Assembly (NCBI GenBank): GCA_964649745.1
Contig: CAZYQI010000039.1
Coordinates: 1-29,055 of the forward strand
Origin: CAZEHS01 sp964649745
GTDB taxonomy: Bacteria > Bacillota > Clostridia > Peptostreptococcales > Acidaminobacteraceae
DNA length: 29,055 nt
Direction: 5' to 3'
Position 1 is the first letter of the stretch; every line of letters starts with the position of its first letter. The translations under genes and the position numbers were made by a program. Below, piece by piece: positions 1-8,547 of this stretch. The notes under the pieces were generated by a model. That model saw nothing but the letters and a program-made list of their open reading frames with translations, did not search any database and had not been told where the DNA came from.

Positions 1-27
1 TTTTGTGCCTTCATTTTGTTCTGTATT

Positions 28-200
28 ATTTTTAGGATAGATGAACGCAGATGAAGGGCAATGGGTGCCCAATAACCGTCAGGTCGGTATTCAAATTACG
101 GATAGTCACTTGCTGCAACCGTTCTTTCCCATGGACCGATGAACTCACTTGCCCAGTCGGAACCCATCGGTGTTCATCTGCGTTCATCTACCCTAAAAAT
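28..200. repeat. 173-bp MITE-like element with 28-bp terminal inverted repeats
   Basis: Positions 28-55 and 173-200 are inverted copies of each other matching at 27 of 28 bases. Each arm has an outer ATTTTTAGG-type end and an inner part built on GATGAACGCAGATGAA. The 117 bp between them contain no convincing gene; the 60-codon frame crossing the left arm has no family resemblance. The layout (short, terminal inverted repeats, intergenic, noncoding) fits a non-autonomous miniature element or a mobile intergenic repeat. I see no clear target-site duplication. It could also form a long hairpin in RNA from either strand. Confidence 0.6.
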
Positions 201-204
201 GCAC

Positions 205-470
205 TACTGCTAGACCTCCCTCATTGGCCGTAACGGCATAAGCGATGTGCAACAAATCAAAGATTTGTGCACCCTGCTTAACGGAGGTGGCACCGAAGGT
301 GACGGTGGGAGTTGTTACGCGCTTACTCCCCCTTGCCGCTTCGCGTCCGTTCCCCCTCAAGAGGGGGATGGAGCCACTGCCGATCATTACCATTTTCATG
401 GGCGGTGGCTTCCAAAAGGGACATGGGGGTCTGCGGCTAAGGGTCTTAATGGTATGAGATTTACTCATCA
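205..470. repeat. GC-rich hairpin-containing intergenic stretch, probable dispersed repeat
   Basis: No convincing gene is present. The stretch is clearly more GC-rich than the neighbouring element and is full of short inverted repeats: a 7-bp CCCCCTC/GAGGGGG hairpin at 352-367, ACAAATC/GATTTGT near 250-266, and repeated GGTGGCA/GGTGACGGTGGG-type words at 285-310. Sequences of this style are common as multi-copy intergenic repeats in Clostridia genomes, but only one copy is in the window, so the repeat call is an inference. Three overlapping frames of 70-92 codons cross it on both strands and look like composition artefacts. Confidence 0.35.
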
Positions 471-491
471 CTCTTTAAATGCATGAATAGC

Positions 492-540
492 AAAAGGACA
501 GACGCAGTGTGATTCATCACTGACGTCTGTCCCTTTTTTT
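492..540 (-). terminator. Terminator of argS (possibly bidirectional)
   Basis: A strong hairpin lies just after the argS stop. Arms GGACAGACG (496-504) and CGTCTGTCC (524-532) are extended inward by CAGTG (505-509) and CACTG (518-522). On the minus strand it is followed by TTTTGC; on the plus strand it is followed by seven or more T, so it could stop transcription from either side. Confidence 0.8.
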
Positions 541-547
541 GTTTAAC

Positions 548-2248
548 TTACATTTTCTCCGGCGCTGCCATGGTGATCAGATACAGTCCGTTTTTCAGGG
601 TTTGTCGCACGGCATTGACCAGAGCCAGGCGGGCCTTTGCCACCTCTTGATCCTCCACCAGGATGGAATGATCGTGGTAGAAGCGGTTGAAGGCTTGAGC
701 CAGGTCAGTGATCAGGCGGGTGATCAGGGCCGGCTCGTATTTGCGGGCGGCATCCTGCACCACCTGGGGCAGCTGACTCATGATGCGGATAAGATCCATG
801 GCTTCTTTGTCGTCCAGCTTGCTATAGTCCACATTTGTGGTGTAATCCACGGTTGCTTTTCGGAGCACGCTGCAGGCCCGGGCGTGGGTGTACTGCACAT
901 AGGGGCCGCTCTCCCCTTCAAAGGAAAGGGTCCGCTCCCAGGAGAAGGTGTAATCCTTGATGCGATTGTTAGAAAGCTCCTGGTAGATGACCGCGCCAAC
1001 CCCAACCTGACGGGCGATGTCGTCCTTGTTGTCCAGATGAGGACTCTTTTCCTCGATGATTTCACGGGTCCTTTCGATGGCTTTGCGCAGAACTTCCTCT
1101 AGGAAGACCACGCGGCCTCTTCGGGTGGAAAGGGAGCCTTCTTCCAGGCTTACCATGCCGAATTCCACGTGCTCGCAGTCCTTGGACCATTCATGGCCCA
1201 TAAGCTCCAGGATCTTTTTCCACTGTTGGAAGTGAAGCTTTTGGGCAGCACCCACCACATAGATGTTTTTATCGAAGTTGTGGGTTTTCTTCCGGTAGAT
1301 GGCGGCAGCCAGGTCCCGGGTGATGTACAGGGTGGAACCGTCCTTCTTGGTAATCAGAGCCGGTGGCAGGCCGTGGGGCTCCAAATCCACGATTTCTGCC
1401 CCCTGGGAATCGGTCATGACCTTCTTGTCACGCATTTCCTTCAGAACCTCGGGCATCTTGTCGGAATAGAAGCTCTCCCCGGCCAGAGAATCGAACTTGG
1501 CATCCAGCAGGTCGTAAACCCGGTTGAACTCCGTAAGGCTTACGTTGCGGATCCATTCCCAAAGGGCATAAGCCTCCTGATCGTTGTTCTCCAGCTTGGT
1601 GAACCAGCCCCGGGCTTCTTCATCCAGCTCCGGATTATTCTCCGCTTCCTCGTGGAACTTCACGTAGATCTTCAGCAGCTCCGGTATGGGATCCGCCTCA
1701 ATGGTAGCCTTGTCGCCCCATAGCTTGTAGGCGACAATCAGCTTGCCGAACTGGGTGCCGTAATCCCCCAGGTGGTTGATGGCGGTGGTGTTGTAGCCCA
1801 GGGCTTTATAGATTCTGTACAGGGAATTTCCGATAACGGTGGAGCGGATATGGCCCATGTGGAAGGGTTTTGCGATATTCGGTGAGGAGAATTCCACAAT
1901 CACATTGTGGCCGTTACCCATGGTGGAATTTCCGAAGGTGTCCTTCATGGCAACCACTTCATCGATTACCGTGCCCGCAAACAGTTTTTTGGACAGGGTG
2001 AAGTTCAGGTACCCATTGACCGCGTCCACCTTCTCGAACATTTCGTTGCTCTGAAGCTTTTCCGCCAGCTCTTCAGCGATGGCCTTGGGGGCTTTTCTGA
2101 ACTGCTTGGCCATTTTGAAGCAGGGCAGCGAAAAATCCCCCATATCGCTGTATTTCGGAATCTCCATCATTTCCTGCAGTTCGCCGCTGGGTACGCCTTC
2201 AGCCTGTGCGGCAACGATTTCTGAAATCTCTTTTTTAAAGTCGATCAT
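548..2248 (-). CDS. argS: Arginine--tRNA ligase (ArgRS)
   Basis: Class I synthetase that charges tRNA-Arg in the cytoplasm. The 566-residue product has the N-terminal Add1-type domain, the catalytic HIGH-type motif HMGH at about residues 130-133 inside SSPNIAKPFHMGHIRST, a KMSK-position motif degenerated to STRRG as usual in bacterial ArgRS, and the C-terminal DALR anticodon-binding domain beginning near QYTHARACSVLRKA and ending in APEKM. Length fits the family. An in-frame ATG lies nine codons upstream at 2275, but the ATG at 2248 is preceded by GGGAGGAACCT with good spacing, so I place the start there. The gene follows its own promoter and an Arg T-box leader and is followed by a terminator, so it is probably monocistronic. 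Confidence 0.97.
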   Translation of the reverse strand: MIDFKKEISEIVAAQAEGVPSGELQEMMEIPKYSDMGDFSLPCFKMAKQFRKAPKAIAEELAEKLQSNEMFEKVDAVNGYLNFTLSKKLFAGTVIDEVVAMKDTFGNSTMGNGHNVIVEFSSPNIAKPFHMGHIRSTVIGNSLYRIYKALGYNTTAINHLGDYGTQFGKLIVAYKLWGDKATIEADPIPELLKIYVKFHEEAENNPELDEEARGWFTKLENNDQEAYALWEWIRNVSLTEFNRVYDLLDAKFDSLAGESFYSDKMPEVLKEMRDKKVMTDSQGAEIVDLEPHGLPPALITKKDGSTLYITRDLAAAIYRKKTHNFDKNIYVVGAAQKLHFQQWKKILELMGHEWSKDCEHVEFGMVSLEEGSLSTRRGRVVFLEEVLRKAIERTREIIEEKSPHLDNKDDIARQVGVGAVIYQELSNNRIKDYTFSWERTLSFEGESGPYVQYTHARACSVLRKATVDYTTNVDYSKLDDKEAMDLIRIMSQLPQVVQDAARKYEPALITRLITDLAQAFNRFYHDHSILVEDQEVAKARLALVNAVRQTLKNGLYLITMAAPEKM

Positions 2249-2275
2249 AGGTTCCTCCCAAAGATATGTTTGCAA

Positions 2276-2520
2276 AAATAAAAGACTCCGTCTCCTATAA
2301 ATATAAGAGACGGAGTTATCCGCGGTACCACTCTTTTTAACATCGTTTCCGACGTTCGCTTGATATCCTATAATGGCGGACAGCCATCCGGCCTACTGAT
2401 TTCAGCCGGAATCTCGGGGATGCGTTTCAAACCGTCACTCCGACAGGCTTCCACCCTCCCTGTCTCGCTTCATACTGTGAACGGCCCTACTTTTCCCTTC
2501 ATCGATGCATCGCTATTCTT
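2276..2520 (-). promoter_or_regulatory. T-box riboswitch leader of argS, specifier CGC (Arg)
   Basis: The minus-strand transcript carries the antiterminator T-box sequence AGTGGTACCGCGG (plus 2320-2332). It is followed by a terminator hairpin with perfect 10-bp arms (2285-2294 and 2307-2316) and a U-rich tract just before the ribosome binding site. The 5' part has the typical Stem I elements: GATGAAGGGAAAAGTAG near 2490-2503, an AG-rich bulge, and a specifier-loop 3' strand GAAACGCATCCCCGAG. This places codon CGC (2422-2424) followed by A at the specifier position, which reads arginine. Uncharged tRNA-Arg should favour antitermination. Confidence 0.93.
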
Positions 2521-2526
2521 TTGTGT

Positions 2527-2555
2527 ACTATACCACAGCTTGGCACGCAGTTCAA
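2527..2555 (-). promoter_or_regulatory. SigA-type promoter of argS
   Basis: The minus strand shows a -35 TTGAAC (2550-2555), a 17-bp spacer ending in TGG (extended -10), and a -10 TATAGT (2527-2532). It predicts a start near 2520, which matches the 5' end expected for the T-box leader. The -35 begins one base after the stop codon of the macrodomain gene. Confidence 0.8.
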
Positions 2556-2556
2556 G

Positions 2557-3087
2557 CTACTTGACCAGCAATGCCTGATATAAGCCGTAATTCTCATCAT
2601 CAAAGCAAACGAAAACAACCTTCTCGATGGCTGTATGCTCCCTCAGGCACCGCTGCACGGTTTCCACCGCAATCTGTGCAGCCAGGGGCTTTGGAAAACC
2701 GTATACCCCGGTGCTGATCGTGGGAAATGCAATGGTCCGGATCCCGTTCATGGCAGCCAAGGTGAGGCTGCTTCGGTAACAGGAGGCCAGCAGCTCGCTT
2801 TCATTGGCGCTTCCCCCCTGCCATACAGGACCCACGGTGTGAATCACTTTTTTTGCAGGAAGCTTTCCACCGGTAGTAATCACCGCTTCTCCGGTGGCAC
2901 AGCCCCCTTGTTTTCCACGAATGGCGATGCATTCCTCCATAATGGCAGGCCCCCCCATCCAGTGGATGGCACCATCCACCCCGCCTCCGCCCATAAGGCT
3001 GCTATTGGCCGCGTTTACGATGGCATCGGTATCCATTTTGGTGATATCGCCTTTTATCAGAAGGATGCGATTGTTTTGTTCACTCAT
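2557..3087 (-). CDS. Macrodomain protein, ADP-ribosyl / O-acetyl-ADP-ribose hydrolase type
   Basis: A single-domain macrodomain protein of 176 residues in the MacroD/YmdB branch, which removes ADP-ribose from proteins or deacetylates O-acetyl-ADP-ribose. Visible landmarks are GDITKMDTDAIVNAANSSL (ribose and adenine contacts, catalytic Asn in NAAN), GGGGVDGAIH (catalytic Asp loop), GEAVITTGG, VIHTVGPVW and the phosphate-binding loop STGVYGFP. It fills essentially the whole protein, with no fused partner. The start has a textbook site, AAAGGAGGTGCTTTATG. It lies 162 bp downstream of the DUF523 gene and just before the argS promoter. No ADP-ribosyltransferase partner gene is in the window, so the physiological substrate is unknown. 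Confidence 0.92.
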   Translation of the reverse strand: MSEQNNRILLIKGDITKMDTDAIVNAANSSLMGGGGVDGAIHWMGGPAIMEECIAIRGKQGGCATGEAVITTGGKLPAKKVIHTVGPVWQGGSANESELLASCYRSSLTLAAMNGIRTIAFPTISTGVYGFPKPLAAQIAVETVQRCLREHTAIEKVVFVCFDDENYGLYQALLVK

Positions 3088-3163
3088 AAAGCACCTCCTT
3101 TATCATTTATTCTGTTACTGCCAGCGCAGCACGGCAATCTCTCCCTTAGCAGTTAAATGTTAA

Positions 3164-3169
3164 ATTATA
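3164..3169 (-). promoter_or_regulatory. Possible -10 element for the macrodomain gene
   Basis: A TATAAT on the minus strand lies about 75 bp upstream of the macrodomain start, in the 162-bp gap after the DUF523 gene. No good -35 is seen at 16-18 bp, so this is weak. The same gap (about 3190-3225) contains CCACGGATGAAAAACGATGA, which looks like a worn intergenic repeat. Confidence 0.3.
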
Positions 3170-3249
3170 AAAGCGCGGTGATAAACCTTTTGCCACGGAT
3201 GAAAAACGATGAAGATCGATGGATTCTCTATAATAAAACCCATCACTCT

Positions 3250-3699
3250 TCATATGCATTCCCTACTGAACCGCTCCAGCTCTTCCTCTGAATACAGCCT
3301 TAGCCCTGCATTCTTCAACAGCCGCGCCGTTACTCCCAGTCCTGGAATCCGTACGCTGCTGAAGGATCCGTCGTAGATGGCGTTTACGCCGCAGGAGGGG
3401 CTGCGTTCCTTAAGGATGGCACATTCTGCCCCCATAAGCGCAGCCAGCTTCAGGGTTTCTTTGGCTCCTGCTTCAAAGGCTCCGGTAACGTCTGCTCCTG
3501 ATTTCGATTCAACCCGCAGAGGGCTCTCCGTTACGATTTCAGAAGGCTCCCTGGGCGTAGTCATACCCCCCAGCTGCTCCGGGCAAACCGGTATCAGTTG
3601 GTGACCTTCCAACACTTCCAGCCACTGGGTTGCCAGTTCTCCGCCGCCATTATACCGGCAATTCACACCTAAAAGACACGCACTTATGATGATCTTCAT
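3250..3699 (-). CDS. DUF523 family protein
   Basis: A 149-residue protein of the DUF523 (YbbK-like) family, whose biochemical role I cannot name with confidence. Diagnostic features are the N-terminal SACLLGVNCRYNGG with two cysteines, VCPEQLGGMTTPREPSE, and the C-terminal LKERSPSCGVNAIYDGSFS followed by GLGVTARLL. Conserved cysteines in SACLLG, NCRY, VCPEQ and SPSCG suggest a metal or thiol site, which is an inference. Its ATG overlaps the mutS2 stop by four bases (ATGA), and no independent ribosome binding site of note is seen, so translation is probably coupled to mutS2. Confidence 0.93.
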   Translation of the reverse strand: MKIIISACLLGVNCRYNGGGELATQWLEVLEGHQLIPVCPEQLGGMTTPREPSEIVTESPLRVESKSGADVTGAFEAGAKETLKLAALMGAECAILKERSPSCGVNAIYDGSFSSVRIPGLGVTARLLKNAGLRLYSEEELERFSRECI

Positions 3700-6068
3700 T
3701 TCAGTTCCACAACGGTAACCCCGTTGCCCCCTTCGTAATATCCGCCGTCCCGCATGCTTTTCACATGAGGGTGCCGCCGCATGTATTCCTGAAGCCCTCT
3801 GCGCAGGGTACCGGTGCCCTTGCCGTGGATGATATGCACCTTTTCCCTTTTGGACAGGTAGGCTTCATCAATGAACTTATCCACGTTCATCCAAGCCTCT
3901 TCCAGATCAAGCCCCCGCACATCCACTTCCAGGCCCACCGCTTCCAGCCGTGGCCCGCCGGTATCGGTTCCCTGATATTTTTCCTTGACCTTCTTCGTCT
4001 CATGAACCCGTTTCAGCTGGTTCAGGGGAACCTTGATCTTCATGATTCCCAGCTGTACCTGCACCTCGCCGCCTGAATCCGGCAGGGATTGAACGGTGCC
4101 CACCTGATTCAGGGACATCACCTTCACCTCTTCCCCCAGCTTGAGGTCTGTAAGCACCTCGTCCGGGGTCAGCTCCTCCACATCGTTAAGCCGTTCCTGA
4201 AGGCTTCCGTTCACCTGCCGCAGCTTGTTGCGGGCTTCTTCAATCATGCGGTTTCCGCTCTTATCTAATTGACCGGAATACTGTCGGAGTTCTTTGATAA
4301 CCGACTCGGACTCCTCCCGGGCGGTCTTGATCAGCTTCCGCGCCTCGTCTCTGGCTTCATTCAGTATCTTGTCCTTTTGATCTGACAGCTTATCACTTCG
4401 TTCATCCAGGCGCTTCTTCAGCTTTTCAGCGTCCAGCTTCAGCCGAAGCGCTTCGTCCCTGTCGGCCTCAGCCGCCCGGCGGCTCTCCTCAATCTGTGTG
4501 AGCACATCCTCAAACTGGATGCTGTCACGGTTGACGAAGAGCCGTGCATGATCGATGACATCCTCTGTGAGCCCCAGCTTGGCGGAAATCTCAAAGGCAT
4601 TGGATTTACCCGGTATTCCAATCAGCAGGCGATAAGTAGGACTCAGGGTCTCCACACTAAACTCAACGGAGGCGTTTTCAAAGCCCGGCCGTGTCAGGGC
4701 AAACTGCTTCAATTCATTGTAATGGGTGGTGGCAATGGTCCGTATCCCCTGATCGTGAAGCCGGGACAATACCGCCATGGCCAGGGCAGCCCCTTCTGTA
4801 GGGTCTGTTCCAGCACCCAGCTCGTCTAAGAGGACCAGGCTGTTGGGGGATACGTTGGCCAAAATGCCTACGATATTCTTCATATGGGAGGAAAAGGTGC
4901 TGAGGCTCTGCTCAATGCTCTGCTCATCCCCGATATCCGCAAAAATATCGTCGAACACCGGCAGGGTTGTTCCAAAATCCGCCGGAACATGGAGCCCGGT
5001 TTGGAACATCAGGCATAGAAGGCCTGTGGTTTTCAGCGTAACGGTTTTGCCGCCGGTGTTGGGGCCTGTGATCAGCAGGGTGTGAAAAACCTCTCCCAGC
5101 CAAATGTTGGAGGGCACCACATTCCGAGGGTCCAACAGGGGATGTCGGCCGTTTCGGATCTTAATGAAGCCCCGTGTGTTGAGCTCCGGCTCTACCCCCT
5201 TCATGTAGATGGACAGTCGGCCTTTGGCAACAAGGGAATCCAATCGGGCAAGAAGCGAAAGGTTGGTCTGTATGGCCCCACCGAAGGCTCCCACCCTGCC
5301 GGAAAGCTCCGTCAGGATCCGGATGATCTCATCCCGTTCCTGCAGCTTCAGCTCCCGGAGTTCATTGTTCAATTCCACCACTGCAATGGGCTCGATGTAA
5401 AGGGTGGCGCCGCTGCCGGACTGGTCGTGAACCAGGCCCTTGATTGAGGATTTGTGTTCTGCCTTGACCGGAACCACGAATCGGTCCTGCCGGATGGTCA
5501 CCAGGGAATCCTGAAGGTATTTCTGATTTTCCTGGGAGTGGATCAGCTGATCCAGTTTTTTACGAATGGAGATATTGGCGTTCTCAATGGCCCGCCGTAT
5601 GCGCCGCAGCTCAGGGGAGGCATTATCGGAGATTTCATCTTCGCTGAGGATGGCCTTCTCAATCAGCTCTTCGATTTCCTTCAGCACTGTAAGCCCTGAG
5701 GCCAGGCTGCTGATCAGCGGATATTTCTGGCAGTCGTCACTGGCTGTAAGAATGGTTTTCTTAAGGGTTCTGGAGGTTCGGAGGGTGTCCGCCACCTGAA
5801 GCAGCTGCCAGGGCAGCATATAGGAGCCGATAGCCGCCAGCTGCAATCCGGGCCGCACATCATGCACAGGACCCATATGTACCTGTCCCAGCTGGATGAT
5901 GATTCCTGAGGCCTCGGAGGTTTCCTGCTGCCAGCTCCGTATTTGTGAGGGGTCAGATGACGGAATCATCTGATCGATAAGCTCTCTGCCCATCTCGGAT
6001 CCTGCCAGCTCTCTCAGCCGGAGCTTAATCTTATCAAATTCAAGGAGTCGTTGGACCCGTTCGTTCAT
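3696..6068 (-). CDS. mutS2: Endonuclease MutS2 (MutS family ATPase with Smr domain)
   Basis: A 790-residue MutS2. The MutS-like lever and clamp region is followed by the ATPase domain with Walker A GPNTGGKT at residues 335-342 and Walker B LVLLDELGAGTDPTEGA. Next come a long charged coiled coil, a small KOW-like segment (GEEVKVMSLNQVGTVQSL), and a C-terminal Smr nuclease domain with VDVRG and HIIHGKGTGTLRRGL. There is no mismatch-recognition N-terminal domain, as expected for MutS2. The family suppresses homologous recombination and, in Bacillus, rescues collided ribosomes; which applies here cannot be told from sequence. The start is preceded by GAGGTGAACCATT. It is 28 bp downstream of the U32 gene and overlaps the DUF523 gene. 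Confidence 0.97.
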   Translation of the reverse strand: MNERVQRLLEFDKIKLRLRELAGSEMGRELIDQMIPSSDPSQIRSWQQETSEASGIIIQLGQVHMGPVHDVRPGLQLAAIGSYMLPWQLLQVADTLRTSRTLKKTILTASDDCQKYPLISSLASGLTVLKEIEELIEKAILSEDEISDNASPELRRIRRAIENANISIRKKLDQLIHSQENQKYLQDSLVTIRQDRFVVPVKAEHKSSIKGLVHDQSGSGATLYIEPIAVVELNNELRELKLQERDEIIRILTELSGRVGAFGGAIQTNLSLLARLDSLVAKGRLSIYMKGVEPELNTRGFIKIRNGRHPLLDPRNVVPSNIWLGEVFHTLLITGPNTGGKTVTLKTTGLLCLMFQTGLHVPADFGTTLPVFDDIFADIGDEQSIEQSLSTFSSHMKNIVGILANVSPNSLVLLDELGAGTDPTEGAALAMAVLSRLHDQGIRTIATTHYNELKQFALTRPGFENASVEFSVETLSPTYRLLIGIPGKSNAFEISAKLGLTEDVIDHARLFVNRDSIQFEDVLTQIEESRRAAEADRDEALRLKLDAEKLKKRLDERSDKLSDQKDKILNEARDEARKLIKTAREESESVIKELRQYSGQLDKSGNRMIEEARNKLRQVNGSLQERLNDVEELTPDEVLTDLKLGEEVKVMSLNQVGTVQSLPDSGGEVQVQLGIMKIKVPLNQLKRVHETKKVKEKYQGTDTGGPRLEAVGLEVDVRGLDLEEAWMNVDKFIDEAYLSKREKVHIIHGKGTGTLRRGLQEYMRRHPHVKSMRDGGYYEGGNGVTVVELK

Positions 6069-6096
6069 AATGGTTCACCTCATTAATCGTCATAAC

Positions 6097-8487
6097 CTAC
6101 TCGATTCCGTTCTTAAAGGATCCGGCGGTGTGCAGCTCCGATTTGAAGGCCGCATCGGTATCCCTGGGTTTTGCATACCCCGCTATAACCGACAGAAAGC
6201 CCTGTGTTATGCGGCGCACCATTTCCGGACGTTCGTTATCAAAATCCAGCCGTATGCCCGCAAGGCTTTTTTGAGGCAGCCCGCCGACAGCATCAATCAG
6301 ATTCAGGACCCGTGAGTTCATCACTTCAAAAAGGCCGTCCCTACATCTGGCCGGGAATATAAAACCCTTTTCATCTTCCAACGTGAAACGCTGACCGGAC
6401 CTTTCCAGACAGGGGCCGCCACACTGAACCGGACACAGAGGGCTTGTCATGACAACAAGCCGTCCATATGCCAAAAGCTCGGTCCTCCCATAACGGGCCA
6501 GCTCCAGCAGCTCATCCCTGGAAAGCTCCGGAGAAAGGCATACGCTGGAAAGTCCTGCCCTGGTGTAATAGGAGGCCGCCCATGGGTTGGTTATGCTCAG
6601 GGTGTGGTCACCGACCAGATTGTAACCCGAACCTGCCAATTCCAGTTGGCCGATGCTGCCGATTCGCACGGGTCCCTTCCATCCCGTATTCCGGAGGATG
6701 TCCTTGGCCCATTGGGACGGTTGCATACCGGACAATGCCGGTATTGCGGGGCACAGGGGCAGCTTAAGCTCCACCGCCAGGGCTGCCGCGTCTTTGAACG
6801 TCTTTATATCGGTATAATCTACCCGTTGAAGGGAAAGTCCCTTCAAATTTTTCAGTTGATCAAGGCTCGATACGGTAACCGCAACGCCGGGCTTGTCCGG
6901 AAGACCCAACTCAACGGTCGGGGTATTGACAACCACTGGGTTACCGGGAGCCCTCCGGTGTGTCGTAATCCTTGAATCGTCCAACTTCAGCAGGGCGTCC
7001 CGCCGCAGATTGTTGAGCATCTTTACCGGAATGAAGGCGTTGGGATCGATGTCCATGTCCAGGGAAGCGATGACATAGGGGGTATCCCCCGTTTTCCGTA
7101 TCTGCTCTGCAATACGTGCTTCATCCGCCCCCTGGTTCTGGGCCTGTTCCACCGGCTGTTCCGTTTCAATGGAGACCCTGTGTCCGTCCGAATCGCAGAA
7201 CCACAGGCTTGCAGCGGCGCCTACATGAAGCTTCAAGCCTCCGCTCAGGGCCACCTTCCGTTGGTTGGACAGGGCAAACTGCGCGGCCGCCTTGCCGGCA
7301 TCCAAATCCAGGGTTCTGCGGACCTCGCACCCTTCCGGTACAAAGGTTTCAAAGGGAACCGCCACCCGTTGTCCGGCCACGGCCTTCTGAACCTTCTCCC
7401 GATTGATGAAGAGTCCGTTCACCTGAGCCCCCGGTTCTTCCTTGCCCGCAATGACCTTTATGCCGTCTCCGGTTCGAAGGCTTTCGGATAACGTGATATG
7501 AAGCTGCTTTTTCGACCGGTCGTAGCCGGAGGTTTTTCCGATGAGCTGTCCCATGTTGCCGGGCCCCTTTTCACTGAGGGCCTCTGCGGATTTTGCATTC
7601 AGGATTCTGCCCGCAGTGGTTTCGCGGTTGAACACGCCTTTTATATCCGGAATTCCTTCCACCGCATAGGAAGTCACCCCTTGAATCCGGTCCAGCTCTG
7701 ACCGGTAGGCAGCAACAACTGCGGATACATAATCGCTCCTGCGCAGACGTCCTTCGATCTTCAGGGACCGGATACCGCTTTTCACAAGGAGCTCCAGTTG
7801 GTCCAGAGTCATCAGGTCACGGGTGCTGAGTGGGTACGCGTCCTTTATCAGCTTCCCTGTCCCTTCTGTTCCCTGGCGGAGACCATACTTCTTTCGGCAG
7901 GGTTGAGCGCAGCGCCCTCTGTTTCCGCTTCGGCCGCCAATTTGGCTGCTCATCAGGCATTGACCGGAATGGCTGTAGCATAGTGCCCCATGGACGAAGG
8001 CCTCAATCTCCGCCCCCGTATTTGTAATGATGCCGCGGATAGCCTCAATCGGCGTTTCCCGGGCGATGACCACCCGCTGTATTCCGGCTTCAAGGGCATT
8101 CTTAACCCCCGCTTCATCATAAATGCTCATTTGTGTACTGCCATGGAGCTCCAGATCCGGGTAATGGGTCCTTATCAAATCGGCAAGGCCCCAATCTTGT
8201 ACGATCACCGCATCGATCTGCAGATGGTACAGGGCTCCTATTTCCTCCATAACCGCATTCATTTCGCCTGTTTTAATCAGGGTATTCACTGCGGCATAGG
8301 CCTTAACCCCTCGTATATGGCAATAATCGACGGCTTCCTTCAGGGTTTCCTGGGTGAAATTCTCGGCAGATTGTCGGGCACCAAAACGGGTTCCCGCAAG
8401 GTATACCGCATCTGCCCCAGCCTGAACGGCAGCCTTCAGTGTTTCCATGGAGCCGGCCGGAGCCAAAAGCTCAATTTTAGTTTTCAT
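6097..8487 (-). CDS. U32 family protein (peptidase U32 / DUF3656), RlhA-like
   Basis: A 796-residue U32 protein. The N-terminal TIM-barrel opens with ELLAPAGSMETLKAAVQAGADAVYL. The U32 signature FVHGALCYSHSGQCLMSS is near residue 165, and the cysteine set C170, C177, C193 and C197 continues into GRCAQPCRKKYGLR. The long C-terminal half corresponds to a DUF3656-type extension with a second cysteine cluster, SPLCPVQCGGPC. Characterised members of this architecture (RlhA of E. coli) hydroxylate 23S rRNA, and shorter relatives act on tRNA wobble uridine; collagenase activity is historical annotation. An RNA-hydroxylation role is therefore inferred, not shown. The start has AGGAGATACCG before the ATG. 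It lies between zapA and mutS2 on one strand. Confidence 0.93.
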   Translation of the reverse strand: MKTKIELLAPAGSMETLKAAVQAGADAVYLAGTRFGARQSAENFTQETLKEAVDYCHIRGVKAYAAVNTLIKTGEMNAVMEEIGALYHLQIDAVIVQDWGLADLIRTHYPDLELHGSTQMSIYDEAGVKNALEAGIQRVVIARETPIEAIRGIITNTGAEIEAFVHGALCYSHSGQCLMSSQIGGRSGNRGRCAQPCRKKYGLRQGTEGTGKLIKDAYPLSTRDLMTLDQLELLVKSGIRSLKIEGRLRRSDYVSAVVAAYRSELDRIQGVTSYAVEGIPDIKGVFNRETTAGRILNAKSAEALSEKGPGNMGQLIGKTSGYDRSKKQLHITLSESLRTGDGIKVIAGKEEPGAQVNGLFINREKVQKAVAGQRVAVPFETFVPEGCEVRRTLDLDAGKAAAQFALSNQRKVALSGGLKLHVGAAASLWFCDSDGHRVSIETEQPVEQAQNQGADEARIAEQIRKTGDTPYVIASLDMDIDPNAFIPVKMLNNLRRDALLKLDDSRITTHRRAPGNPVVVNTPTVELGLPDKPGVAVTVSSLDQLKNLKGLSLQRVDYTDIKTFKDAAALAVELKLPLCPAIPALSGMQPSQWAKDILRNTGWKGPVRIGSIGQLELAGSGYNLVGDHTLSITNPWAASYYTRAGLSSVCLSPELSRDELLELARYGRTELLAYGRLVVMTSPLCPVQCGGPCLERSGQRFTLEDEKGFIFPARCRDGLFEVMNSRVLNLIDAVGGLPQKSLAGIRLDFDNERPEMVRRITQGFLSVIAGYAKPRDTDAAFKSELHTAGSFKNGIE

Positions 8488-8510
8488 CGGTATCTCCTGT
8501 CATCAATCAA

Positions 8511-8545
8511 TAAAGCCCCCTACCTCAATAGAGGTAAAGGGGCCG
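8511..8545 (-). terminator. Hairpin between zapA and the U32 gene, probable weak terminator or attenuator
   Basis: The minus strand has GCCCC..TACCTC-type arms: GAGGTA (8531-8536) pairs with TACCTC (8521-8526), and GGGGC (8539-8543) pairs with GCCCC (8515-8519) across a small internal bulge. It is followed by TTTATTGATT. The U tract is short, so partial read-through into the U32-mutS2 genes is plausible. Confidence 0.55.
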
Positions 8546-8547
8546 GT

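Noticed and set aside
51..486. Frames of 60-92 codons in the left intergenic region
   Set aside because: They run through the inverted-repeat element and the GC-rich repeat-like stretch, overlap each other on both strands and show no protein family.
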